Position numbers and translations under genes: made by a program
Source of the DNA: Mesorhizobium sp. CU3
Lineage (GTDB): Bacteria > Pseudomonadota > Alphaproteobacteria > Rhizobiales > Rhizobiaceae
Reading direction: 5' to 3'
Assembly: GCF_006442965.1 (NCBI RefSeq)
Contig: NZ_VFWX01000001.1
Span: 1 to 64,000 of the forward strand
DNA length: 64,000 nucleotides
Shown here: piece after piece, positions 37,232 through 46,688 of the stretch
Layout: every line of letters begins with the position of its first letter
Numbering within the stretch: position 1 is the stretch's first letter
Notes under the pieces: model-generated
Databases searched by the model: none
Told to the model about the DNA's origin: nothing
The model's input: the letters and a program-made list of their open reading frames with translations, nothing else

Positions 37232-38260
37232 ATGACCGAAACGGTTGCAATCAACAGCGACGGACCGGGCATCGTGCGCGTCCAGCGTCAAACGACATCC
37301 GGCTTCGTCGCCATGGCGCTGGGCACGAGCATGATCGCAGCTATTGGCTCCATGCCGTGGTGGGCGAGCCAGGGACAAATCCGCGATGTCGTCGAACTGT
37401 GCTGCTACATCGCCGTGGCTGCGATGTGGAATCTTCTGGCCGGTTACGCCGGCCTCGTGTCAGTCGGCCAACAGGCCTTCGTAGGCGTAGCGGCTTACGC
37501 CATGTTCGTGATGGCCCAACTCTGGGGCGTCAATCCCTTCTTCGCCGTCATTCTCGCGGTGAGCGCACCGGCGCTGCTGGCCATTCCGACCTATGCTCTC
37601 CTGCATCGGCTGGATGGCCCCTATTTCGCGATCGGCACCTGGGTCATTGCCGAGGTCATGCGGCTTGCGACTTCCATTTTCGCCTATGTGAACGCCGGTG
37701 CCGGAATGAGCCTGCGGGTGATGACTGGTTACTCGGCCGATCAACGGGCGATGGGCGTTTCGTTCCTATGCGCCTTCATGCTGCTCGTCACGGTGGGCGG
37801 TTCCTATCTGCTGCTGCGCTCCCGCTATGGGCTGGCGCTGACCGCGGTCCGCGACAACCCTGTTGCCGCCGCCAGCCAAGGCGTGAACGTCGGTCGTCTG
37901 CGCTTTCTGATCTGGATGGCCGCGGCGGTCGGAACCGGATTGGCAGGTGCAGTCTATTTCCTCGCGCAACTGCGCATCACGCCGCCCTCCGCCTATGATC
38001 CCAACTGGGCCAGCATCGCAATTTTCGTCGTCATGGTGGGCGGGCTGGGCTCCTTGGAGGGGGTGATCATCGGCGCGTTGATCTACTTCTTTGCCGACCG
38101 CTGGTTTGGCGAATATGGCGCCATCTATCTCGTCGTGCTCGGCCTTCTCACCCTGTTCATGGCGATCTTCGCGAGAGGCGGCGTGTGGGGCGTGATATGC
38201 AAGATCGTCGACGCGCCCTGGTTTCCGACCCGACGGACGCTGCTGGAGGACAAGCCATGA
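37232..38260 (+). CDS. Liv-type ABC permease (LivM-like)
   Basis: 342 residues. Motifs AAMWNLLAGYAGLVSVGQQAF, YFAIGTWVIAEVMRL, ALTAVRDNPVAAASQGV and VVMVGGLGSLEGVIIG are diagnostic for LivM. An N-terminal extension of about 25 residues precedes the first helix. It overlaps the next gene by ATGA. Confidence 0.93.
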   Translation: MTETVAINSDGPGIVRVQRQTTSGFVAMALGTSMIAAIGSMPWWASQGQIRDVVELCCYIAVAAMWNLLAGYAGLVSVGQQAFVGVAAYAMFVMAQLWGVNPFFAVILAVSAPALLAIPTYALLHRLDGPYFAIGTWVIAEVMRLATSIFAYVNAGAGMSLRVMTGYSADQRAMGVSFLCAFMLLVTVGGSYLLLRSRYGLALTAVRDNPVAAASQGVNVGRLRFLIWMAAAVGTGLAGAVYFLAQLRITPPSAYDPNWASIAIFVVMVGGLGSLEGVIIGALIYFFADRWFGEYGAIYLVVLGLLTLFMAIFARGGVWGVICKIVDAPWFPTRRTLLEDKP

Positions 38261-39294
38261 GAGCTGCCCTCTTTCATGATATTCGGGAGCAGCTGCGTAT
38301 CTCCGAGCTGGCGCTCCCGACACCGTCGCCAGACGAAGTCCTGCTTCGGATCGCCGCCTGCGGCATCTGCGGTTCGGACCTGCATATGTCCGACGATCCG
38401 GCCACTTTCGGGGTCAATCGGGGCGACGTGCTGGGGCATGAGTTCGCCGGCGAGATCGTCGAGTGTGGCCGCGATGTCACCGGTCTCAAGCCGGGCGATC
38501 GCGTTGCCATCGCGCCGATGCGCGGCTGCGGCCACTGCGCTTCATGTCTTGGCGGCGAGCCTGCCTGGTGTGCGCAGATGCGACTGATCGGCGGCGGATA
38601 CGCCGAATATGCCGCTGTCGCGGCCCGGCAATGCCGCATCCTGCCTGACGACCTGCCGACGGCAGAGGGCGCACTGGCCGAGCCTGTTGCAGTCGGCCTG
38701 CACGCAGTCGCGCGTTCCGGCCTCAGGCCGGGGGATCGCGTGCTGATCCTGGGTGCCGGACCGATTGGCTTGCTGGTTGCCTTCTGGGCCCGGCGGCTCG
38801 GCGCGCGAGATGTCGTCGTCGCCGATCTCAACCGCCACCAGGAATCGCGCGCGGGGGCCATAGGCGCGACTGCATTCGCTCTATCGGGACCGCGCCTGTC
38901 TGACGAGTTCCTGGCTCTGAGCGGAGGAGAGCCGGACGTCGTGTTCGAATGCGTCGGCAAGCGCGGGCTGATCGACTTCGCCTGCCGCCTGGTGCGCCCC
39001 CACGGGACGGTCGTCGGCGTGGGGCTTTGCGTGGGTGGGGATGACTGGGACCCTTTTGCCGCGCTGTCGAAAGAGATTCAGATCGTGTTTGCCGTGTTCT
39101 TCACTATGGCAGAATTCGAGGCCGCTCTGGACGCGCTAGGCCCGGGGCAGTTTCAGCCGCAGTCACTAGTCACCGGGCAGATCGGCCTCGTGGACGTGCC
39201 CGAAATCTTCGAGGGCCTCAAGCGACGCACGACGCAGTGCAAGGTGCTTATCCGGCCAGACTCGACCAGCGCGACGCATCGGAGGAACTCATGA
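38257..39294 (+). CDS. Zinc-dependent medium-chain alcohol dehydrogenase (cluster A)
   Basis: 345 residues. Catalytic zinc segment ACGICGSDLHM and GHEFAGEIVE; structural zinc region CGHCASC...C; nucleotide fold ILGAGPIGLLVAFWARRLGA followed by VVVADLNRHQ, suggesting NAD. Resembles the sorbitol/threonine dehydrogenase group. The substrate would be an alcohol or side chain handled by cluster A; it cannot be named. Confidence 0.9.
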   Translation: MRAALFHDIREQLRISELALPTPSPDEVLLRIAACGICGSDLHMSDDPATFGVNRGDVLGHEFAGEIVECGRDVTGLKPGDRVAIAPMRGCGHCASCLGGEPAWCAQMRLIGGGYAEYAAVAARQCRILPDDLPTAEGALAEPVAVGLHAVARSGLRPGDRVLILGAGPIGLLVAFWARRLGARDVVVADLNRHQESRAGAIGATAFALSGPRLSDEFLALSGGEPDVVFECVGKRGLIDFACRLVRPHGTVVGVGLCVGGDDWDPFAALSKEIQIVFAVFFTMAEFEAALDALGPGQFQPQSLVTGQIGLVDVPEIFEGLKRRTTQCKVLIRPDSTSATHRRNS

Positions 39295-40070
39295 CGTTCG
39301 AAACGCTCTCCTACGAGATCGACGGTGTACACACGGTCGTGAAAGCCATCGGAAATGGCCCCGCCGTCTTGGCATTGCACGGGGCTGCAACCATCGAGGG
39401 GCACGATTGGGCGCGAGGCCTGGCTGATCGCTTCCGCGTCTATCTCCCTTTCCATCCAGGGTTCGGCGAAAGCGGTGATGCCGCGCATGTGTGCGGTATG
39501 CAGGACATGCTGGTGCACAATCTAAGGCTCGTTGCCGTGCTTGGCCTCGACCGTCCCCATCTCGTTGGTCATTCGATGGGCGGCTGGATGGCGGCCGAGA
39601 TGGCCGTGCTTGCTGGAGAACGCTTCGGCAAGCTCGTGTTGAACGCGCCGGCGGGGCTGAACCATCCAGACCATCCGGCGACAGACCTTTCGTCGATCGA
39701 ACCGGAGGCACTGCCCGGCTATCTTACAAACGACGTCGCCGTGGCACTGCACTACTTCCCCGGCGGCGCGCAGTGTCCGCCGCTTGAAGAGTTCGTCGCC
39801 GCGCGCGCGAAGGAAGCAAGAGGGCTCGAACGCATCCTCAACCCGCACGGAATGGGGCACCCGAACCTCGGCCGGTGGCTGCCCCGCATTCCAAACCGGA
39901 CCTTGATCGTGTGGGGCGAGGCGGACCGTCTGGTTCCCGCCTCGCAGGCTCCGATCTGGGCCGAGCGCATCCCGAATGCCAACATGTTCATCGCGCCGGG
40001 CATCGGACATCTCGCAATGCAGGAAGACCCTAAGATCGTTGCGGCGATCGGCGATTTCCTCGCCGCATAG
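39291..40070 (+). CDS. Alpha/beta hydrolase
   Basis: 259 residues. Nucleophile elbow GHSMGGWM (Ser), oxyanion HGAATIEGHDW, acid Asp in IVWGEADRLVPASQA and the final His in GIGHLAMQE: a full triad. In aromatic pathways such enzymes hydrolyse esters, lactones or ring-fission products. Coupled by ATGA to the dehydrogenase gene. Confidence 0.9.
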   Translation: MTFETLSYEIDGVHTVVKAIGNGPAVLALHGAATIEGHDWARGLADRFRVYLPFHPGFGESGDAAHVCGMQDMLVHNLRLVAVLGLDRPHLVGHSMGGWMAAEMAVLAGERFGKLVLNAPAGLNHPDHPATDLSSIEPEALPGYLTNDVAVALHYFPGGAQCPPLEEFVAARAKEARGLERILNPHGMGHPNLGRWLPRIPNRTLIVWGEADRLVPASQAPIWAERIPNANMFIAPGIGHLAMQEDPKIVAAIGDFLAA

Positions 40071-40112
40071 CCGCAAATCGCAACGAAGATATCCATGCAA
40101 GGAGGAAGAGGC

Positions 40113-41342
40113 ATGAACGCACCATTGAATCACCGTTCCGGATATTGGGGGACCACGGCCGATCTCCCCTCGCTGCTTGCGCAGATTCACAAGATCGGGC
40201 CGATCCTCGAAGCGAACGCACCCGAGAACGACAAGCTCGGCAAGTTGAACGACGCGACCTTCGAAGCACTGAAGCCACTGCGCATGTCGCACATCTTCGC
40301 CGGTGAAGATATTGGCGGGTCGCAGCTCTCGCCCACCGATGGTCTGCAGTTGATCGAGGCGATCACCTACTATAGCGGTGCGGCCGGCTGGGTCTCGATG
40401 GTGCATGCGTGCATCGGCGCGATGTCTGCCGCCTTCCTACCCGATACGGCGATCGCACGCCTGTTCGGCGGTGATATCGACAATCGCTTTTCGGGCCAGG
40501 GCACGCCGACAGGCATGCTTAGGAAAGTGGATGGCGGTTACCTGCTGAACGGTAAGTGGTCCTATGCGAGCGGTATCTATCACGCCACATATACCCACAC
40601 CGCGGCATTGCTGGACGATGGAAAGGGGCAACCGGCAAAGGACGAGGACGGCAACGTGATCGTGCTGTGCGCGCATGCGCCGGTCAGCGATCATCAGTTG
40701 CTTGGCAACTGGGATGTGCTCGGCCTGAAAGCGACCGGCAGCATCGACTACGGCGCCAAGGATGTCTTCATACCCGACGACATGGTGTTTCCGATCATGA
40801 CGGCGGAACCGCAGCGGCTGAAGGAGTTTTTCAGCCTTGGCGTCGTCGGGCTTGCCGCGATCGGTCATTCGGGATGGGCCATCGGTGCGTCCCGGCGAAT
40901 GCTCGACGAGATGGCGCGTTATGCCGTTTCAAAAACCGGTCGCGCCGGCCTGCTTGGCGAGAGCGACAAATTCTGGTTCGACTACGGGCGGGCCGAGGCT
41001 CGAGTGCGTGCCGCGCGAGCCTTCCTGTTCGAGGTCTGGCGCGACGCCGAGTCGTCCATCGAGGCCGGCGACCGCGTCTCGACGCGCCAGGTCAGCCTCA
41101 TTCATCTCGCCAAGTCGGAAGTGCACGAGGCAGGCGTCGATGCCTGCCAGTTCGTCTACCGCGCAGCCGGCGGCGCATCGCTGCGCGAGGGCATCATGCA
41201 GCGCACCTATCGCGAGATGCTGACCGCGGCCAACCACTTCACGATCAACCCCAATATGGTCGCCGCAGCCGGGCGGGATCTGGGTGGCCTGTGGAGCGAG
41301 CGCAGCTGGCAATTCTACGACCTTGTCGACAAGAAGAAATAG
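40113..41342 (+). CDS. Class D flavin-dependent monooxygenase, oxygenase component
   Basis: 409 residues with an acyl-CoA-dehydrogenase fold lacking CoA chemistry. Start ATG 40113 after GGAGGAAG. Segments: FAGEDIGGSQLSP, GAAGWVSMVHACIGA, GGYLLNGKWSYASGIYHATY, LGLKATGSIDYGAKDVFIPD and a C-terminal RAAGGASLREGIMQRTYREM. The HpaB/HsaA/GraA-type oxygenases hydroxylate phenols using reduced flavin from a partner. That partner is the next gene. A resorcinol- or hydroxyphenyl-type substrate fits the hydroxyquinol genes nearby, but this is inference. Confidence 0.87.
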   Translation: MNAPLNHRSGYWGTTADLPSLLAQIHKIGPILEANAPENDKLGKLNDATFEALKPLRMSHIFAGEDIGGSQLSPTDGLQLIEAITYYSGAAGWVSMVHACIGAMSAAFLPDTAIARLFGGDIDNRFSGQGTPTGMLRKVDGGYLLNGKWSYASGIYHATYTHTAALLDDGKGQPAKDEDGNVIVLCAHAPVSDHQLLGNWDVLGLKATGSIDYGAKDVFIPDDMVFPIMTAEPQRLKEFFSLGVVGLAAIGHSGWAIGASRRMLDEMARYAVSKTGRAGLLGESDKFWFDYGRAEARVRAARAFLFEVWRDAESSIEAGDRVSTRQVSLIHLAKSEVHEAGVDACQFVYRAAGGASLREGIMQRTYREMLTAANHFTINPNMVAAAGRDLGGLWSERSWQFYDLVDKKK

Positions 41343-41370
41343 CACTCTCTGCCAGAGGGTGGATGATCGA

Positions 41371-41946
41371 ATGACAAAGAACGGCGCAACAGACTCGGCC
41401 GCACAGGTGGCGGAGGCCTTCCTCACGGCCTTCCGCCATCACCCTTCCGGCGTAGCGATCATCACCGCCGACCCCGGCGACGGACCGGTCGCGCTGACCA
41501 TCAGCTCACTCATTTCCGTCAGCGTCAAACCGCCCACCATTGCTTTCTCGCTCTCGGACATTTCATCCAGCGCGCAGGCAATCCGGCAAGCTGCCACCGT
41601 CGTCGTCCACTTCGTCAAGCGCGACGACATGCAGCTGGCGCGGTTGTGCGCAACGAGCGGCGCGGACCGTTTCGGTCCCGATGTGGCCTGGGCACGGCTG
41701 CCGACGGGAGAGCCCCATTATCCCCAAGTGGACCTGTGGTTCCGGGCCGTTATCCGCGGCAGGCTGGCCGTGCCGGGCGCGGGCCTCGTAACGGCTGAAC
41801 TGATCCAATCTTCGACACATGCACAGCGCACCGATGAGCACGACGCGCTCGTCTATGCCAATAGGACCTGGCACGGCCTGCGGCCGATCGCCGATTCAAT
41901 CCGGACGCCGCTGATCCTTTGGCCAGACGATTCCGCAACGTTCTGA
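41371..41946 (+). CDS. Flavin reductase, partner of the class D monooxygenase
   Basis: 191 residues from ATG 41371. HpaC-like flavin reductase domain: FRHHPSGVAIITADPGDGPV, TISSLISVSVKPPTIAFSLS, and a C-terminal ALVYANRTWHGL. It supplies FMNH2 or FADH2 to the oxygenase. Last gene of cluster A; a hairpin follows. Confidence 0.9.
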   Translation: MTKNGATDSAAQVAEAFLTAFRHHPSGVAIITADPGDGPVALTISSLISVSVKPPTIAFSLSDISSSAQAIRQAATVVVHFVKRDDMQLARLCATSGADRFGPDVAWARLPTGEPHYPQVDLWFRAVIRGRLAVPGAGLVTAELIQSSTHAQRTDEHDALVYANRTWHGLRPIADSIRTPLILWPDDSATF

Positions 41947-42020
41947 ACTGCCTGCGGCAGCCTCTTAACCGTGGCATTTCGCCGAGGCTGGCGTCTGAGA
42001 GAATAGATATCGAGTTCATT

Positions 42021-42050
42021 GTCCATCAGGCCGCGCTCCGCCTGATGGAC
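42021..42050 (+). terminator. Hairpin after cluster A
   Basis: GTCCATCAGGC (42021-42031), 8-nt loop, GCCTGATGGAC (42040-42050). Perfect 11-bp stem, followed by ATCAAATC rather than a T-run. It lies between the flavin reductase gene and the convergent SDR remnant and could serve both directions. Confidence 0.6.
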
Positions 42051-42077
42051 ATCAAATCGACCGGATGTCACGCCTGT

Positions 42078-42577
42078 TCAATTGTAGACGCCGCCGTCGA
42101 TAGAATAGGCCTGAGCGGTGATATAGACGGCTTCGTCCGACAGCAGGAACGTGTATAGCGGCGCGATTTCTTCCGGTGTCGACTGGCGGCCAAGCGGCAC
42201 CATGGCCTTGACCAGCTGGGCCTGAGCTTCACGTCCGCCCATGAAATCGATGGCTGGGTTGTTGAAAGGTGTATCGATAAAGCCGGGGCAGATAGAATTG
42301 ACGCGAATGTTGTCCGCCGCAAGCTCGAGCGCAGAAGCGGTGGTGAAAGCCATGACCGCCCCCTTGGACGCGGCATAGGCCGTGATACCGGGGCCACCGC
42401 GCTTGGCAGCCAGCGACGCCGTATTGACGATTGATCCGCCCCCAGCCTTTCTCAAGTGAGGGATGGCGAAGCGGGTGGCGAGATAGACACCTCTGGCGTT
42501 GACGGCCATCAGGGCGTCCCAGTCCGCAAGCGCGGACGTCTCCAGCGGTCCGGCCTTCTGAAGGCCGGCATTGTTGA
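42078..42577 (-). pseudogene. SDR remnant, N-terminal third missing
   Basis: Reading on the minus strand from the scar gives NNAGLQKAGPLETSALADWD, then VNARGVYLATRFAIPHL, the catalytic Ser region GGGSIVNTAS and YAASKG (YxxxK), and a normal C-terminus ending AQAYSIDGGVYN. The glycine-rich Rossmann start (TGxxxGIG) and about 80 residues are absent. The first ATG (42509) lies far inside. Upstream of NNAG the frame runs into unrelated sequence. Non-functional. Confidence 0.85.
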
Positions 42578-42808
42578 TTCGACGCCGGCTTCGGGCTTGA
42601 TCTCATGGTGAAGGATCTGGGAATTGCGCTCGGTGTTGCGCAAGCCACGGATACGCCTGTGCCCTTCGCCGGCCTCTGCCATGACCTTTGGTCAGGCGCC
42701 CAGAAAGTGCTCGGCAAAGGGCAGGATCACACAGCCGTGGCTCGCTTTGCCGAATTGCTGGCTGGAACAGAGCTCACCGGCGGATCGGGATCGTCCGAGC
42801 AGCCATAA
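42578..42808 (+). pseudogene. C-terminal fragment of a 3-hydroxyisobutyrate dehydrogenase-family gene
   Basis: From the scar the plus strand encodes FDAGFGLDLMVKDLGIALGV, then ATDTPVPFAGLCHDLWSGAQ and a short tail to TAA. This matches the last 60-75 residues of the HIBADH/6-phosphogluconate dehydrogenase-like family (F-x-LM-KDL-LA pattern). The NAD-binding domain and most of the protein are missing, so it is a 3' relic. Confidence 0.75.
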
Positions 42809-42966
42809 GAGAGCAGTCGCCGCAGGAGCGGCTGGCGACCGCTTGCGCATGCATTGGAGCCGGATTGGATCGGATGCGCCACGATCGAAGCGACAGCGAC
42901 CGGCAAAAACTCGACCGAAACCGCCGAGCGGCAGGCACGCTCAGTCGGCGGGCCTGCCGCTGTGGT

Positions 42967-43848
42967 TCAGCCGCAAGGCGCCAGTACGAAATCGTACTCG
43001 ACGTCCCAGAACGGCCCAGCGAAGTCGAGTTCCTTCGAGCGAACCGGATCCTGCACGCGCTTGAACTCGGCAAGCAGGCTTTCCTTCACGCCGAAGACGG
43101 CATCCGAATTGATGTAGGGATCGTCAGGGTCGAAGATATGCGTGGTCAGCGTCTCGAAACCGTCGGCCTTCAGGATGAAGTGGAGATGCGCCGGCCGATA
43201 AGGATGGCGGCCGAGCGCATGCAGCAACTGGCCGACCGTGCCGTCGTCCGGGATAGGATAGAATTTCGGCTTCACCGCCCTGAACCAATAGCGGCCGTCG
43301 ACGCCGGTGCGGAACACGCCACGCAGGTTGAAGTCCGGCTGGATACCTTTCTGCTGCACGTCGTAGAACCCCTCGTCGTTGGCTTGCCAGACATCGAGAA
43401 CGGCGCCCGCCACCGGCTTGCCTTCCGTGTCAAGGATGCGGCCATGGATCGCCATGTCCTCGCCCTTGCTGTCGAGGCAGATGTTGGCGCCCATCGGCAG
43501 CTCCGGCGCGTCCGCGATGTGGAAAGGCCCCAGCACCGTCGATTCCGACGCGCCGTTCGGCTTGCGGTTGTTGATCGCGTCGACCAGCATCGACACGCCG
43601 AGCACGTCGGAAAGCAGGATGAACTCCTGTCGCCAGTCGGTGCAGAGCTGTCCGGTCCTGGTCAGGAACAGGATCGCCTGCATCCATTCGTCCTGCGTCG
43701 GTTCGATCTCCTTGACCGCCTCATGCAGCTTGCGGGTTATCACTTCCATCACCTGTTTCAGCCGCTCGTCCCTGGCGTTCTTATTGCGGCCGGTGACGAC
43801 CTCGACCGAGTTCTCCTCGGTGAAGAAACCTTTTTCGTGTGCGTCCAT
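42967..43848 (-). CDS. Intradiol ring-cleavage dioxygenase (hydroxyquinol/catechol 1,2-type), copy 1
   Basis: 293 residues from ATG 43848; a longer frame that runs on upstream is a shadow of the monooxygenase gene. Catechol dioxygenase N-domain, then the iron ligands: Tyr in NDEGFYDVQQ, Tyr in KFYPIPDDG, and two His in YRPAHLHF. The GASESTVLGPFHIADAPELP segment fits the hydroxyquinol 1,2-dioxygenase subgroup. It opens the ring of a trihydroxybenzene or catechol. Last gene of the cluster B operon, 8 bp after the FAD monooxygenase gene. Confidence 0.9.
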   Translation of the reverse strand: MDAHEKGFFTEENSVEVVTGRNKNARDERLKQVMEVITRKLHEAVKEIEPTQDEWMQAILFLTRTGQLCTDWRQEFILLSDVLGVSMLVDAINNRKPNGASESTVLGPFHIADAPELPMGANICLDSKGEDMAIHGRILDTEGKPVAGAVLDVWQANDEGFYDVQQKGIQPDFNLRGVFRTGVDGRYWFRAVKPKFYPIPDDGTVGQLLHALGRHPYRPAHLHFILKADGFETLTTHIFDPDDPYINSDAVFGVKESLLAEFKRVQDPVRSKELDFAGPFWDVEYDFVLAPCG

Positions 43849-43856
43849 CGTGAACC

Positions 43857-45611
43857 TCACAAGGCCAGAACGGATTTCAACGCGCGGCGCAGCTCGGCGA
43901 CCGGATCGTCGGCGATTGCTTCGCGCCGCCAGCAGACATGCTGGTCGGGCCGCGTCAGCACGATGCCGCTGTCGCGCACCTGGCGCAGGTTCGCCCAGTC
44001 GCCGGTCAGGTCCTGCCAGGCCTGCCGCGGCCCGATGACATGCGCGTTGATGTCGATGCCGAGTTCCTTGCCGAGCATCTTCGCCGCGTCGGCCCAGCCC
44101 TTGCCGCCAATGCCGGTGAAGACGGTGAAGCGGCCCTTGCCGCACAGGTCGAGCGTCGAAGCCTTGGCGCCGCCTTCGCCGAACACCCAGGCATGTGGCA
44201 GGCGCGCGCCGGGCCACGTCGTCGGCTGGTAGTGCAGCTCGGCGTCCTTCTCGAAGGCCGGCTCCTCCTGCCCATCGGTCAGCACAGCCGTCGAGAGGTA
44301 ACGCTGGTTCATTTCGACGCCATGCGCGTCGAACTCGTAGACCTTGAAGGCTATGGTCTCGCGGATCTTGCGGCGCTGCTCCTCGGCGGCCGGCGTGTCG
44401 TCGCAGCGCGCATCCATGTTCTGCTGCATCTTCACCGGGTCGATCGAATCCAGCAGGCCGAGCGCCTTGAAGATCGGCCCGAACTCCTCGATCGACTTGT
44501 TGGCACGCGTCACGATCTGCTTGGCCACCGGCGCACGCTCGACCTGGAAACTGTCGAGCAGTTTCGTGCCCGCCTTGCCGGTCAGCACATAGGCAAGCTT
44601 CCAGGCAAGGTTGAAGGCATCCTGGATCGAGGTGTTGGAGCCGAGCCCGTTGGACGGCGGATGCCGGTGCGTGGCATCGCCCATGCAGAAGACGCGGTCG
44701 TTCTGCATGGTGGTCGCGTACATGTTGTTCACGGTCCAGGTCGAGACCGAAAGGATATCGATGTCGAGTTCCGGATCGCCGACCAGATCGCGCGCGACCT
44801 TGGTGGCGAAGGCCTTGTCCACCACCGGCGCCGGCTGGTTGATGTCGTAGCCCCAGACGATCAGCCATTCGTTCCAGGGCCGCACCATGCGCACCAGCCC
44901 CATACCGATGCCGCCGACATCGGCGCCCGGCTGCACGACCCAGTAGAGCACCGAGGGGCGGTGAGCGACATATCTGGAGAGGTCTGCCTTGAACAGGATG
45001 TTCATCGAGCCGCCGACGCCCATCTTGCCTTCGAAGGTCAGGCCGGCGTCCTCGGCCACCTTCGAATTGCCGCCGTCGGCGCCGACCAGGTACTTCGAGC
45101 GGATGGTGAAGTCCTTGCCGGTCAGCCGGTCGTGGCAGGTCGTCGTCACGCCGTCCGCATCCTGGACATGGCTGAGATACTCGACCGACATGCGCCCCTG
45201 CGTGCCACGCGAGCAGGCGGTCTTGTAGAGCAGCGGTTCCATGAAGGTCTGCGGCAGGTCGTTCATCCGCGAAGGGGAGGAAAGCTGGTGCTCGGCACGC
45301 GAATTGGGATGCTTGCCCCAGGTCTTCAGCCGGCCGATCTCTTCGCCGGCAAGCGAGGTGCAGAATACGTTCTCTCCCATCAGGTCTTGCTCGCTGGCGA
45401 ACATATAGGCCTCGTCCTCGACATCCCGGCCGAGGTCGCGCAGCACCTCCATGGTGCGCTGGTTGGTGATGTGCGCGCGAGGGGTGTTCGCCAGCCACCG
45501 GTAGCGGTTGATCACCATGTTCTCGACGCCATAGGTGGCGAGCAGAGCGGCGCATGCCGAGCCTGCGGGCCCGGTGCCGATGATGAGAACGTTGGTGGTG
45601 ATGTCAGCCAT
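43857..45611 (-). CDS. FAD-dependent aromatic hydroxylase, TfdB/phenol-hydroxylase type
   Basis: 584 residues. FAD motif VLIIGTGPAGSACAALLATYG at the N-terminus, the DG motif YLVGADGGNS, and the GD motif DRVFCMGDATHRHPPSNGLG followed by NLAWKLAYVL. A C-terminal thioredoxin-like domain ends the protein, as in 2,4-dichlorophenol 6-monooxygenase and relatives. It is a class A, NAD(P)H-using enzyme that ortho-hydroxylates a phenol. It overlaps the LivM-like gene by 8 bp. Confidence 0.9.
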   Translation of the reverse strand: MADITTNVLIIGTGPAGSACAALLATYGVENMVINRYRWLANTPRAHITNQRTMEVLRDLGRDVEDEAYMFASEQDLMGENVFCTSLAGEEIGRLKTWGKHPNSRAEHQLSSPSRMNDLPQTFMEPLLYKTACSRGTQGRMSVEYLSHVQDADGVTTTCHDRLTGKDFTIRSKYLVGADGGNSKVAEDAGLTFEGKMGVGGSMNILFKADLSRYVAHRPSVLYWVVQPGADVGGIGMGLVRMVRPWNEWLIVWGYDINQPAPVVDKAFATKVARDLVGDPELDIDILSVSTWTVNNMYATTMQNDRVFCMGDATHRHPPSNGLGSNTSIQDAFNLAWKLAYVLTGKAGTKLLDSFQVERAPVAKQIVTRANKSIEEFGPIFKALGLLDSIDPVKMQQNMDARCDDTPAAEEQRRKIRETIAFKVYEFDAHGVEMNQRYLSTAVLTDGQEEPAFEKDAELHYQPTTWPGARLPHAWVFGEGGAKASTLDLCGKGRFTVFTGIGGKGWADAAKMLGKELGIDINAHVIGPRQAWQDLTGDWANLRQVRDSGIVLTRPDQHVCWRREAIADDPVAELRRALKSVLAL

Positions 45612-46686
45612 GCGGCACTCCCTTGGTTTTCGTTGGCGCGCCCGTCAGGATGCGACGGACGGGAAAGAGCTGGATCCCAGTGCGGTCCGCGAACAGGCCC
45701 CACAAGCCGCGCGGTGCGACCAGCATCACTGCGATGCCGATCAGGCCGAGGATGAGCAGGTACCATGAGCCGTAGTCGGCAAGCACATTGCGCAGCACGA
45801 AGAAGACGATGACGCCGACGACCGGCCCTTCGATCGTGCCGATGCCGCCGATCACCACGATGAAGATGACATAGGCGGTCCAGTCGGTGACCGAGAAGGC
45901 GGCGTCGGGCGAGATGCGCGCCTTCTGTACATAGATCAGCGCGCCGGTGACCCCGCTGACCAGACCCGCGAGCAGATAGACGGTCGACTTCATCCAGCGC
46001 GGATCGACGCCGACGGCGCGTGCCGCTTCCTGATTGTCGCGCACGGCGGCGAGGCCGAGCCCCTGCCTGGAACGCAGAAGCCAGTGGATGAACAGGATCG
46101 TGGCAGCGGCCAGAGCCAGCGCCAGCCAGTAGCAGAGCACGTCGGTCGCTTGCGAGGCGCGCCAGCCGAACAGGTCGGCGATCCATCTGACGCCGGCCAT
46201 GTCGCGGGTGGCGCCGGAAGGCAGCGAGGTTCCGGTGCCACCGCCGAGCGCCTTCCATTGCGCGAAGGAAAGCCGCACCACCTCGGCGATCACCCAGGTG
46301 CCGATGGCGAAATAGGCGCCCTGCAGCCGGAAGACGAAGAAGCCGGTGGGGATGGTGAGCACGGCCGCCAGCAGCCCAGCCAGTACTATGCCGACGAGTG
46401 GATCGAGGCCGAGCAGAATGACGGCGGCGAACATCGCATAGGCGCCGAAGCCGACAAAGGCCTGCTGGCCGACGGAGACGAGACCGGCGAAGCCGGCGAG
46501 CAGGTTCCAGCATTGCGCCAGCACCAGCATCGTCAGGATGAAGAACAGGTCCTGGACCACGGCACGCGAGGTGAACAGCGGTGCGGCGAAACCGAGCGCC
46601 AGCACCGCGACGGCCACGACGAGGAAAGCCGACGACAGCCGCGTGCGCGTCTCGACCTTGAAGCTTGGCAACGCGTCGACCGCCAT
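45604..46686 (-). CDS. Liv-type ABC permease (LivM-like), cluster B
   Basis: 360 residues from ATG 46686. LivM signatures: AQCWNLLAGFAGLVSVGQQAF, YFAIGTWVIAEVVRL, GLAAVRDNQEAARAVGV and FIVVIGGIGTIEGPVVG. About nine helices. Closely related to the cluster A permease at 37232, so the two importers are homologous systems. Confidence 0.92.
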   Translation of the reverse strand: MAVDALPSFKVETRTRLSSAFLVVAVAVLALGFAAPLFTSRAVVQDLFFILTMLVLAQCWNLLAGFAGLVSVGQQAFVGFGAYAMFAAVILLGLDPLVGIVLAGLLAAVLTIPTGFFVFRLQGAYFAIGTWVIAEVVRLSFAQWKALGGGTGTSLPSGATRDMAGVRWIADLFGWRASQATDVLCYWLALALAAATILFIHWLLRSRQGLGLAAVRDNQEAARAVGVDPRWMKSTVYLLAGLVSGVTGALIYVQKARISPDAAFSVTDWTAYVIFIVVIGGIGTIEGPVVGVIVFFVLRNVLADYGSWYLLILGLIGIAVMLVAPRGLWGLFADRTGIQLFPVRRILTGAPTKTKGVPHG

Positions 46687-46688
46687 CT

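Noticed and set aside
42967..45555. An 862-codon minus-strand frame apparently fusing a hydroxylase region and a dioxygenase
   Set aside because: Only the last 293 codons make protein-like sequence. The earlier part is an out-of-frame shadow of the FAD monooxygenase gene, and a proper ATG exists at 43848.
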